From Deltaproteobacteria bacterium (lineage in GTDB: Bacteria; Desulfobacterota; Binatia; UBA1149; SPBQ01): DNA of 64,000 nt. The position numbers and the translations under genes were made by a program. The stretch is from assembly GCA_029262375.1 (NCBI GenBank), contig JAJCZM010000054.1, positions 94,489 through 158,488 on the forward strand. Direction: 5' to 3'. Positions 1 through 7,980 of the stretch are shown in pieces. How positions within the stretch are numbered: position 1 is the first letter of the stretch; each line of letters starts with the position of its first letter. The notes under the pieces were generated by a model that was given only the letters and a program-made list of their open reading frames with translations, searched no databases and was not told where the DNA came from.

Positions 1-777
1 TTCGAGGGCGACGAGGTTCTCCAGTCCGATCCGCGCCGCATCGCTCGAATGATAGACGGGCCCCACGACGACGACCTGCCATTGCGGCCGCGCGCGGGCG
101 ATGTCCTCGAGCAGCCTCCAATCGACGCGGTCGTTCAGGTTTCCGACCAGGCCGACCCGCGGCCGGCTGAGCGAACGCAGCGCTTCGGGGGCTAGCGACT
201 CGTCGGCCGTAGCGAAGTCTTGATACTCCACACCTACGCCGGTGAGCAGTGTGTCGGGGCGTTGCGACGCCGCGGCGTCTACCAGCGCCCTGGAGATTGC
301 CCAGACCTGGTCTGCTTCGGATAGCAGTCGATCATGCGCGGATTGCGTTCGCGCGGCCGATTTGTCGTCGAGAGCAAGGGAGACGTAGTCGTCCCGAATT
401 TCGTAGACCGTCGCGTCGGCACCGATGCGGCGCAGAGTCGGCAGTAGGCCCGGTTGCTGATTGATCAAGACGACCTGCCGGCCGGTCTGTTCGCGCAGAC
501 TCGCGATGAGCTTGCGAATGGCGAGCCAGCGATTCGCCCGCGCAATGGGCCGGAAGCGACCGCCGGGAAGAATCGATTCGAGGGCAATCGGATAGCAGCC
601 GGGCGCGGGATCTGCACCGAGACGGGTGAGCACGGTCGTCGCGCTACGATCGCTGGGAACCTGTCGTTCGGTATCGGGATCGACGTAAACCAATGGCACG
701 CGCTTGCCATAGGCAGCCATCATGCCGCGATGCCGGCTGCGGTCGTAGGGGAGGATTCCGTGGTAGACGACGATCAC
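1..777 (-). CDS. Glycosyltransferase (GT4-like), 3' end cut by window edge
   Basis: Reading the minus strand from a GTG at 777 gives an open frame that runs off the window. It begins VIVVYHGILPYDRSRHRG and continues through VYEIRDDYVSLAL and RPRVGLVGNLNDRVDW to VVVGPVYHSSDAA at the edge. The middle resembles the hinge of GT-B glycosyltransferases of the TuaH/GT4 type, where a 'VGLVGNLNDRVD' strand opens the nucleotide-sugar-binding domain. The GTG overlaps the stop of the flippase gene as GTGA, so the two are probably translationally coupled. It probably adds a sugar during exopolysaccharide repeat-unit assembly at the cytoplasmic membrane. The C-terminal catalytic part is not in the window, so donor and linkage cannot be judged. 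Confidence 0.7.
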   Translation of the reverse strand, partial: MIVVYHGILPYDRSRHRGMMAAYGKRVPLVYVDPDTERQVPSDRSATTVLTRLGADPAPGCYPIALESILPGGRFRPIARANRWLAIRKLIASLREQTGRQVVLINQQPGLLPTLRRIGADATVYEIRDDYVSLALDDKSAARTQSAHDRLLSEADQVWAISRALVDAAASQRPDTLLTGVGVEYQDFATADESLAPEALRSLSRPRVGLVGNLNDRVDWRLLEDIARARPQWQVVVVGPVYHSSDAARIGLENLVALE

Positions 778-2276
778 GACGTGCTGCTTGCGCTCGCTTC
801 GGTGGAAGTATCGGTGTTGCGGCCGAACATCAGACGGCCCTGGGTGAGCACCAATCGCAGGTGCTCGCGTGCGATGATCGCGATGGCGATCGGATAGATG
901 ATCGCGCCAACCGCGACGCAGCTCAGTAGTCGCAGCCAGATGTCGGCAGGTGCGAGGTCGCTTTGGCCGAATGCCACGACCGCACCGCACATGACGGCGC
1001 CGGACAATACGGACGGCACGACGGCACCAATATAGGAGGCGATCGGTAGGCCCGTCGCTGCCCGGATCGTGAAAGCTTTCATCGTGTACAGCGAGACGGA
1101 CGCGCAGAGTACGCCGACGGCGACGCCGTTGATTCCCCAGCGCGTTCCGACCAGACAGCCGACGACGACCAATACCGAGTAGATCGACTGCGTGTACACT
1201 TCATAGTGCACGCGCCCGGTAGCCTCGATGGCGGCGCCTCCGAGCGTGTGCAGGCAACTGATCAGCGCCGACACGCAGAGAATCTGAAGCGGCGTGATCA
1301 TCCCGGACCAGTGTTCGCCGAGTAGCGCCACGGTGAAGTCGCCTGCAACGGCACACAGGCCGAGCAGCAGCGGCGTGATGCCTACAGCGACGGCCGTTGT
1401 TGCGCGCAGGTACCAGTCATGAAAGCGGGGTTTGTCATTGCGCAGGCGGCAAAACGCTGGGAAACACACGCGATACAGAATGCCCACCAGTCTGGTTTGC
1501 GGCATTCTCGTCAGATTGAACGCACGATTGTAAACGCCGGTGGCGGCATCCCCGAGTGCTCGAGCGACGATGAAATTGTCGACGTTGCGGCCGACATACA
1601 CGAATAGGTTCTTCAGGGTGAGGCCGCTACCGAAACGCCAGAATTTCGCCATGGATCGTCGGTTGATCAAGGGCAGGGGGACGTACCGGGCCAGTGCGGT
1701 CGACGATATGAGAATCCACAGCGCCGAAGCGAGCGGGGCCCATACGAGACTCCAGACACCGTATGCGTTGACCGCGAGGCCGATGCCGATGATCGCGTAG
1801 ATTGCGGCGCCGCCCGCTTCTGCGATCGCCACGCGGCCGAAGCGGAACTCTCGGCGCAATAGCGCCAAAGGGATGCTCGAAAGACCGGCCATCGTGATCT
1901 GCACCGCCATGATCGGCATGACTTCGGCGAGCGCCGGCATCGCGAAGAAGACGGCTGCCTGTGGAGCGAGGGCGATGCCGGCGAGGGTCAGGAGCGCGGC
2001 GACGCCGGCTGAGACTGCGGTTGCCGTGTGACAATCGCCGTCTTCTAGCTCATCGGCCTGTACGATCGCGCCTGCCATGCCGAAGTTGCCCACGACGTAT
2101 GAGATCTGCATGAAGCTCGAGACGACGGCGATGATGCCGAAGTCGGCCGGCATGAGTAGGCGGGCCAGTATGATGCCGGTCGTGAACTCGAGAATGTGGC
2201 GAAGCGAGTCCGCACTGCCCGTCAAGGCCAGGCCGACGCGAACGGTGCGTCCTAGATCGTGGTTGTCGGCAGCCAT
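774..2276 (-). CDS. Polysaccharide flippase, Wzx/WzxC-like
   Basis: This 500-residue protein is almost entirely hydrophobic segments separated by short basic loops, with about 12 or more membrane helices. The N-terminal LEFTTGIILARLLMPADFGI is the typical start of the polysaccharide-transport flippases (PST/MOP superfamily), and NVDNFIVARALGDAATGVYNRA is the usual sequence after helix 6. The family flips undecaprenyl-linked oligosaccharide repeat units across the inner membrane. It lies 3 bp downstream of one glycosyltransferase and overlaps the next by GTGA, so it sits inside the assembly operon. The last ~25 residues are Ser/Thr-rich and cytoplasmic. The family is clear; the substrate is not. 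Confidence 0.9.
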   Translation of the reverse strand: MAADNHDLGRTVRVGLALTGSADSLRHILEFTTGIILARLLMPADFGIIAVVSSFMQISYVVGNFGMAGAIVQADELEDGDCHTATAVSAGVAALLTLAGIALAPQAAVFFAMPALAEVMPIMAVQITMAGLSSIPLALLRREFRFGRVAIAEAGGAAIYAIIGIGLAVNAYGVWSLVWAPLASALWILISSTALARYVPLPLINRRSMAKFWRFGSGLTLKNLFVYVGRNVDNFIVARALGDAATGVYNRAFNLTRMPQTRLVGILYRVCFPAFCRLRNDKPRFHDWYLRATTAVAVGITPLLLGLCAVAGDFTVALLGEHWSGMITPLQILCVSALISCLHTLGGAAIEATGRVHYEVYTQSIYSVLVVVGCLVGTRWGINGVAVGVLCASVSLYTMKAFTIRAATGLPIASYIGAVVPSVLSGAVMCGAVVAFGQSDLAPADIWLRLLSCVAVGAIIYPIAIAIIAREHLRLVLTQGRLMFGRNTDTSTEASASSTS

Positions 2277-2279
2277 CGG

Positions 2280-3473
2280 CTAGGAGGTCCTCGCGCTCAC
2301 CGCGGCTTCGCACGCTGCGATGACCCGCTGTGCGTTGTGGCGCCAGGTGTATCCATCGAGGATCGTTGCGCGACCGCGATCGGCGATCTCCTTGCGGCGG
2401 CTGCTATCGAAGGCGAGTGTGCGCAGGCACTCGAGGGCGTCCTCGATATTGCGTGGTTCGAAGAGCAAACCGTCGCTGCCGTGCTCGACTACTTCCGAGA
2501 ACGGTCGGTACGCGGGGGTTACAGTGGCCTTGCCGGCCGCCATGTATTCGAACAGTTTCAGCGAGGAACCGTAGAAGTTGGAATCAGGCACGAAGCCGAT
2601 GTCGAGCGCGGCCATATAGCGAGGAACCTCGTCGTGCGGAACCGCGCCGACGAACGTCACGCTGTCGGAGAATCCGCGTTCGTCGAGCCACTTCTTGAAT
2701 TCAGCCGATGCGCCGCCTTCGCCGACCGTCATGAAGCGGACTCCCTCGGGCGCTAACGCCTCGATCGCCGCCTGAAGGACGTCGATTCCGTGCCAGGGGT
2801 GGAAGCTGCCGACGAACCCGATGACTGGAGCGTCTCCGAATCCGTACTGCGCTCGCAGCGCGGTGCCGTCGGTCTCCGGCGTGAACCGCTGCGGGTCTGC
2901 GCCATTGTGATTGACGGTGATCCGCTGCGCATCGAGGCCGTGAGTTTCGACAAGATGGTCGCGCAGTGCCTCGGAAACCACTACGAGCCGATCGGCACGG
3001 CGCAGTTTGAAGCGTTCCGTAAGAACGCCCGCGCCGGGGATGTGTACGTACTCGTCGTAGTAGCGCAGGCTTTCTGCGGCAGGTGCGTTCACCTCGAGCA
3101 CCACGGGCACGCCGGTTGCGCGAGCCGCCAGGACTTCTGCGAAGGTGAGATTGTGGCAGCGGACGACCGCGACATCTGGGCGATCGGTCTTCAGTATTTC
3201 TGTTTCGCGACGAGCATAGGCGCGGTTCCAGATCAGTTCCTTGGGCTCGTGCAGATAACGCGACAAGCGTTTCTTCAGTCGCTCGCGCAGCGGTGGGCGG
3301 CCCGGCGTGGGATCGGCGGGCACGCTGCTATTGCTGCTGGCGGGGGGCTGGGCGAGATTCATCGAGTGAATCGTGACCTCGTGCCCGAGATCGCGTGCGG
3401 CCTCGGAGAACTGGTTCACGTGAGCCAGTGGAGTCCCGCTCCCGTAGATGTAGTGGAAGTATGCGATTTTCAT
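2280..3473 (-). CDS. Glycosyltransferase family 4
   Basis: The 397-residue protein starts MKIAYFHYIYGSGTPLAHVNQF, the usual GT4 N-terminal Rossmann strand and acceptor loop. The C-terminal half has VIGFVGSFHPWHGIDVL, then FVGAVPHDEVPRYMAALDIG and FYGSSLKLFEYMAAGKATVTP. The last carries the E-x7-E-type donor-binding element (here with K-L-F-E). A proline/serine-rich insertion lies near residue 45. Such enzymes transfer a sugar from a nucleotide donor to the lipid-linked repeat unit on the cytoplasmic face. It is 3 bp upstream of the flippase gene. Specificity cannot be read from sequence. Confidence 0.88.
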   Translation of the reverse strand: MKIAYFHYIYGSGTPLAHVNQFSEAARDLGHEVTIHSMNLAQPPASSNSSVPADPTPGRPPLRERLKKRLSRYLHEPKELIWNRAYARRETEILKTDRPDVAVVRCHNLTFAEVLAARATGVPVVLEVNAPAAESLRYYDEYVHIPGAGVLTERFKLRRADRLVVVSEALRDHLVETHGLDAQRITVNHNGADPQRFTPETDGTALRAQYGFGDAPVIGFVGSFHPWHGIDVLQAAIEALAPEGVRFMTVGEGGASAEFKKWLDERGFSDSVTFVGAVPHDEVPRYMAALDIGFVPDSNFYGSSLKLFEYMAAGKATVTPAYRPFSEVVEHGSDGLLFEPRNIEDALECLRTLAFDSSRRKEIADRGRATILDGYTWRHNAQRVIAACEAAVSARTS

Positions 3474-3517
3474 GTCGGCCGAGAGCGTATCAGTATAGCC
3501 GACCGCGAGGCCGAGGG

Positions 3518-4786
3518 TTAGGATCTACGGTCGCGAATCATGTTTGCATAGAGCTCGGCATGGCTGTTGACGGTCATCTCGATATCCAGCGATTCGAGCG
3601 CCGCCTCACGGGCGTTGCGACCGAGGTCCGCGCGAAGTCGAGGTGCGCCGTCGAGACGCTCGATGGCGTCTGCCCAGCGCTCGGCATCCGCCGCTTCGAC
3701 GAGGATGCCTGAGTGACGATCGTCGATGATCTCCGGCACGCCGCCGACGGGCGACGCGATTACGGGAAGACCCGACGCCATCGCTTCCATCAGAGCGTTC
3801 GGTGAACCTTCCTGTACGGAAGGGAGTGCGAAGACATCTAGTGCCGCGTATAGCTCGGGTAGGTCGCGGCGCATGCCCAGGAAATGAACGTGCTCGGCGA
3901 TTCCGAGGGTGTCTGCCAGCGCTTCCAATTCGGCGCGCTGCGGCCCGTCTCCGACGAGGACGGTTTCGACGTCCACGCCGCGTTCGATGGCCAGAGCCGT
4001 TGCGTTGACCAAATGCTCGAAGCCTTTGACCGGCGCTAGGCGGCCTACACCTCCGACCACCAACACATCGTCTCGAAGCCCGAGCGCTGCGCGCATGGCG
4101 GATCCGTCTCGAGGTGCGAAGAGATCGGTGTCCACGCCGTTGCGGATGACTACGACTTTGTCGCCGCGGGTCTTCTCTGTAGTCAGCACCTCGTCGCGTA
4201 CGGCATCGGAGACGGCGACGACTAGATCGGAAAATCGGCGGGTCCAGCGCACGGCACGCGCGGCGGTACGAAAGCCGCGAGGGTTCAAGCTGCGCTGACT
4301 CGATATCAGCACGGGCTTGCGTTTCGAGAGCTTCGCCGCGATCGCGCCGACAACGTTGGCTCGGTAGAGGAAGGTCTGCGCGAGGTCGATCTTGCGATCG
4401 TCGAGCATGCGCGCGAGGCGCCAGGCGCCCTTCACCAACTCGGAAAACGACGCATCGGCGGCCATGTCCAGCGTAGTCACGCGAATGCCGGCTGCTTCGA
4501 TCTCGCGGCCGATCTGTCCCGGTGCGCACAGTGAGCACACTTCGAGCTCCAAGCCGCGACCGCGCATGCGCTTTACCAGCTCTAGGAGAATCGATTCCGT
4601 TCCGCCGAAATCCGTCGTCGTGATCAGAAACAACACCCTGCCGACGACCTCGACCGGTGCGGTGGGCGACTCGGGGATAGTGGGCACAGTGGGCATGGTG
4701 GGCTGGCCGGCCGCCGCTTTCTTACGCGCGTTGCGCTTGTCGATTTTGGCCATGCCTTGTTCCAGAGCGAGTTCCGGTGGCGTCAT
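3518..4786 (-). CDS. Glycosyltransferase family 4
   Basis: This is a 422-residue GT4 enzyme. The N-terminal domain has the glycine-rich DFGGTESILLELVKRM; the C-terminal domain has VVGGVGRLAPVKGFEHLV, VLVGDGPQRAELEALA and VQEGSPNALMEAMASGLPVIAS, which is the E-x7-E donor site. The first ~50 residues are Lys/Ala- and Pro/Thr-rich and unlikely to be part of the fold. A second ATG at 4750 (MAKIDKRNARKK) may be the true start. The ATG at 4786 directly follows the TAG of the upstream CapK-like gene, so the genes are co-translated. It probably adds one sugar of the exopolysaccharide repeat. Confidence 0.87.
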   Translation of the reverse strand: MTPPELALEQGMAKIDKRNARKKAAAGQPTMPTVPTIPESPTAPVEVVGRVLFLITTTDFGGTESILLELVKRMRGRGLELEVCSLCAPGQIGREIEAAGIRVTTLDMAADASFSELVKGAWRLARMLDDRKIDLAQTFLYRANVVGAIAAKLSKRKPVLISSQRSLNPRGFRTAARAVRWTRRFSDLVVAVSDAVRDEVLTTEKTRGDKVVVIRNGVDTDLFAPRDGSAMRAALGLRDDVLVVGGVGRLAPVKGFEHLVNATALAIERGVDVETVLVGDGPQRAELEALADTLGIAEHVHFLGMRRDLPELYAALDVFALPSVQEGSPNALMEAMASGLPVIASPVGGVPEIIDDRHSGILVEAADAERWADAIERLDGAPRLRADLGRNAREAALESLDIEMTVNSHAELYANMIRDRRS

Positions 4787-6190
4787 CTACTCGGCTCCCA
4801 CGGCCGGTCGGCGTTGTGCGGCGCCGAGTACGTCGGCGCTCACCGATGAAATGACGAGCCGGCGCTTGCCGGCTCCGGTAAGGGGGATGTCGTCCGTCCA
4901 AGTAAACGTGAGATCCATGCTGTTGTTGGTGGCTTCGCCGAACGCTTGCGTAACGCGGCGTTCGACGTCTGCACGTAAGACACCGTCGTGTCCCACCATG
5001 CGAACCTCGGCGTGGCCGACTTCGTCCTGGCGGATCTGATAGAAGCGAACCCCTTCGAGCGACTTGAACAGTACCACGAAGAAGTGCGGAACCAGGAAGC
5101 CGCCGGAGTTGGATACGATCAGATCGGGTACGCGGCCTTCGACCGATTCCAGGAATGGCAGCGTGCGGCCGCATTCGCAGATCTCTTTATGGTCGCTGGC
5201 GATGGCAACATCGCCGAGTTCGTAGCGAACCAGCGGCATCGCGTGGTTGTCGAACTGTGTGAGCACCACGCGTCCCGGGACGCCCGGTTCGACCGGACCG
5301 TTGGAGTCGAGAAGTTCGATGACCGCGTTCTCGGGATGAATGTGGTAGCGCTCGCCGCTGTGTGGGCACTGGCTCGCGACATGGAAGCCCTCGCCTCCCG
5401 CTCCATAGTAGTCGAGCACGCGAACCCCGAACGCTTCTTCGATGGTTTCTCGATAGGTCGGATACAGCCCGTCACCTGTCGATGTGATTCCTGTAACGCC
5501 CGGATTCTCGATGCCGTTGTCGAGCATGTAACGCGCCAGCACGTACAGAGACGAGGAGAAGCCGTTGATCATGCGGACGTCGTGTCGCCGTAGCGCGTCG
5601 ATGATTCGCGCCGAATCCTGGTTGTCGGCGTTGAACGTCAGGTAGTTGCAACGAAGCAGCCGATCCTGCAGCCGCTTCTTCCAAGCGACGCGGGGGTTGA
5701 GATTGATTTCGAGATAGCGATCGCCGGGCTGATAGCCGGCCCAGTTCCACATGCGGAAGCGCAGAGCCCAGAACCAACTCTCCTGTTCCATGCAGCGTTT
5801 GAAGACCATCGGTTCGCCGGTGGATCCGCTGGTACGAGTGACCAGCGCGCGTCCCTTAAAACCGGCTTCAGGGAAACTTCCGTCGACGCCGCGGAGGTCG
5901 TCCTTTGTGATGACCGGCAGTCCATCGAGGGCTTCGAACTTGGACGGGAGGCGACGATCGGCGGGGGCCGTCTGCCAGAACTGCTGGTAGAAGGTACTAC
6001 TTTTCTCGACGCGCGAGACCGCACGATCCAGCTTCGATCGCTGCTCGTAGGCGAGTCGGTCGGCCGGCTTCTTCTCGTTGGCGAGCAGTTCGGCCAACTT
6101 CGGCGCGATCGACGTCCCGTTGGCTTTGTCGAGCAGAGGAAAGACCGCTTTCTCGAACAGTCTGGAGTATATGTCGCGTTCAGTAGCCAT
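4787..6190 (-). CDS. CapK/phenylacetate-CoA ligase-like adenylate-forming enzyme
   Basis: The protein (467 residues) belongs to the PaaK/CapK branch of AMP-forming ligases. The nucleotide loop is RTSGSTGEPMVFK near residue 120. Around residue 250 comes YYGAGGEGFHVASQCPHSG, with the Cys/His-rich stretch typical of this branch, followed by YHIHPENAVIEL and RYELGDVA. In polysaccharide clusters these proteins are thought to activate a carboxylic acid that decorates a sugar, though few have been assayed. It lies between a deacetylase and a glycosyltransferase, which fits a repeat-unit modification role. The substrate is unknown. Start ATG at 6190. Confidence 0.82.
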   Translation of the reverse strand: MATERDIYSRLFEKAVFPLLDKANGTSIAPKLAELLANEKKPADRLAYEQRSKLDRAVSRVEKSSTFYQQFWQTAPADRRLPSKFEALDGLPVITKDDLRGVDGSFPEAGFKGRALVTRTSGSTGEPMVFKRCMEQESWFWALRFRMWNWAGYQPGDRYLEINLNPRVAWKKRLQDRLLRCNYLTFNADNQDSARIIDALRRHDVRMINGFSSSLYVLARYMLDNGIENPGVTGITSTGDGLYPTYRETIEEAFGVRVLDYYGAGGEGFHVASQCPHSGERYHIHPENAVIELLDSNGPVEPGVPGRVVLTQFDNHAMPLVRYELGDVAIASDHKEICECGRTLPFLESVEGRVPDLIVSNSGGFLVPHFFVVLFKSLEGVRFYQIRQDEVGHAEVRMVGHDGVLRADVERRVTQAFGEATNNSMDLTFTWTDDIPLTGAGKRRLVISSVSADVLGAAQRRPAVGAE

Positions 6191-6214
6191 AGATTAGAGA
6201 TGTCTTATCGGCGC

Positions 6215-7249
6215 TCACGCGTGAGCCGTCTGTGATCGCACGAGACCCATTTCGCTCATTCGTTCACGCTGTTGTTGATCAAAAATTCCGGTCAGCCGCG
6301 CGGCTAACAGATGATTCGAATCGGCGCCGATGCCGATTCGGTTGAGACGAAAACGATCGCAACCCGGTGTGTTGAAACCGCGTCGCGTTGTGCATGCTGC
6401 GGCAAAACCCAGTTGGCGACAGGCGTTGATACTGTTCTCGTCGTAGTCGCCGTTCGGATACGCGAAGACTGTCGGCACGATTCCCGTCATCTCCGTGATG
6501 CGGCTTCGCGACGCGTCGATTTCCTCGAGTTGTTGTTCGGCCGACAACGTCGGGAGGATCGGATGGTTCACCGTGTGCGCGCCGATCTCGATGCCGGCTG
6601 CGGCCATCTCGGTGATCTGTTGCCAGCTCATTGCGCGCGCGACGTCGTCCGGTCGACCCGTCGATTCGAGCAAGCGTGCAACCGTCTCGTTGCGTACATC
6701 CGGGGCGCGATGCTTGAGGGTTTCGACAGGGTCGGCGCCGAGCTTCCATCCCGGCGCTAACTCTTCCAGCTCGGCGCTCAAGCTCTCAGGCAGCTCCATG
6801 CTGCGTGCGCGTGCGACCGCCCGGCGTGTGAGATCGGTCCATAGCGGTTGTCCGTCCACGAAGGCCGTTGCCACGAAGACGGTCGCCGGTACGGCTTCGT
6901 CGCGAAGGACGCCGAAGGCGTGCTCGTAGTTGCCGATGTAGCCATCGTCGAGCGTGAGTACCAAGCTGTCGCGGTCGAGGGGGGCATTCGCACCGAGTCG
7001 ATCTACGGCTTCGGCGAGCGAGACGATGTCGAAGTGCTTCTTCAGGAAGCGTACGTGGCTGCGAAAGCGTGTCTGCGATACCACGCCCTCAGGCTCGATG
7101 GGCCCGCGTTCGACCTCGTGGTAGTCGAGAATGAATACGCGAAAATCGCCACGCCTTCGCCGGCGAGCACGCAACGTGGACGTGATCCCCGTCCAAGCCA
7201 TGCCGGCCGCGAGCGCTTGTGCGATTTGCTTCCTGGATTTTCGGTTCAT
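6215..7249 (-). CDS. Polysaccharide deacetylase (NodB domain)
   Basis: This is a 344-residue carbohydrate esterase 4 protein. Visible motifs are FILDYHEV (motif before the fold), LTLDDGYIGNYEHAF with the base/metal Asp pair, the HTVNHPIL metal His pair (H-x3-H), and FAYPNGDYDENS late in the barrel. The family removes N-acetyl groups from polymers or lipid-linked oligosaccharides using a divalent metal. No cleavable signal is obvious; the N-terminus is basic with one weakly hydrophobic stretch, so location is uncertain. It is the first gene of the second minus-strand run, followed after 24 bp by the CapK-like gene. Confidence 0.88.
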   Translation of the reverse strand: MNRKSRKQIAQALAAGMAWTGITSTLRARRRRRGDFRVFILDYHEVERGPIEPEGVVSQTRFRSHVRFLKKHFDIVSLAEAVDRLGANAPLDRDSLVLTLDDGYIGNYEHAFGVLRDEAVPATVFVATAFVDGQPLWTDLTRRAVARARSMELPESLSAELEELAPGWKLGADPVETLKHRAPDVRNETVARLLESTGRPDDVARAMSWQQITEMAAAGIEIGAHTVNHPILPTLSAEQQLEEIDASRSRITEMTGIVPTVFAYPNGDYDENSINACRQLGFAAACTTRRGFNTPGCDRFRLNRIGIGADSNHLLAARLTGIFDQQQRERMSEMGLVRSQTAHA

Positions 7250-7980
7250 CTACAGCGCGTGGGCGGCGGGCTTGGCACAGTATAGATTCGCGATGGGTAG
7301 GCATCGAGTTCGATGCGCACCGCGAGTACTGCCGAGCGTAGCCTCAGGTGAGGGAAATACCAAGGTGGAAAAAGGGATTTCTGTGATTCGGGTGTCGCCG
7401 CATCGGGTGCCAACGCGCCCCTCATGTTCTCGTTCAATGCACGTGCTCGTTGACGACCGACAAGTGTCGATCACGCGGGCATGACGCCGCTTTCCGGCGG
7501 CGTCGCCGGGGGACGGATGTGTGGAGTCGTTGAGCATGGTGAGACTACCCGACCTTCTTATTGTACCGTTTGTCATGCCGCCGCGTGGCGCGGGTAGCAC
7601 AGGTGGAGCGCGGTAGTCCCGCTCGCCGAAAGAGTAACGACAAATTTGTGACATGGCGCGGATGGACCAGCTGTCTGTGACATGTCGAACCTGTGCGTAA
7701 GTCACCGGTTTGTCTAGGATTTCGGTGTCCTGCCTGGGTTGCTGCCGCGGTACGCCTATTGCTAAGATACTCACACGGGTTATTCTGTCACGCAGCAGAT
7801 GGTTGCTCATAAGTGTGCAATATCGGCCTGATTTTTAGCCTTCGGCGTCGGCCCGCGGGCCACGTCGAGCATCTGACAGCGCATCGGGCGCGGCAGAGTT
7901 ACCGGAAAGACAGAGGTTTTGATGCGAGGATCCCTGGCGACCGCCGCTGGACGATCACCGCAAGGACACTGGAGGCCACA
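7250..7980. promoter_or_regulatory. 731-bp non-coding divergent region
   Basis: No convincing gene lies between the deacetylase (minus) and the beta-helix gene (plus). The region holds a GACGCCGC/GCGGCGTC hairpin with a 6-nt loop at 7483-7504, an ACAAATTTGT palindrome at 7640-7649, two direct copies of TGTGACATG at 7647-7655 and 7676-7684 (29 bp apart), and a sigma54-like site at 7748-7763. Both divergent promoters must lie here, probably with activator sites. The open frames across it have no recognisable protein features. Confidence 0.6.
7748..7763 (+). promoter_or_regulatory. Candidate sigma54 (-24/-12) promoter
   Basis: CGGTACGCCTATTGCT has GG and GC separated by exactly ten bases, as sigma54 promoters require, and keeps the TTGCT of the -12 element. 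The -24 element is weaker (CGGTAC against TGGCAC). It lies 218 bp upstream of the beta-helix ATG. The nearby TGTGACATG pair, 64-101 bp upstream, could be an activator site. A sigma54 activator is encoded in the same locus at 23220-24638. Confidence 0.35.

Noticed and set aside
297..320. Palindrome CAGACC-T-GGTCTG as an SOS box
   Set aside because: It lies inside a glycosyltransferase coding region and has different arm spacing from the two good operators.
7483..7504. c-di-GMP riboswitch around the GACGCCGC hairpin
   Set aside because: The conserved GGNAAA/GACGCAAAG tetraloop-receptor elements are missing; only a simple hairpin remains.
7250..7810. 186-residue minus-strand frame upstream of the deacetylase
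   Set aside because: Composition is that of translated non-coding DNA and it covers the palindromes and promoter-like sites.
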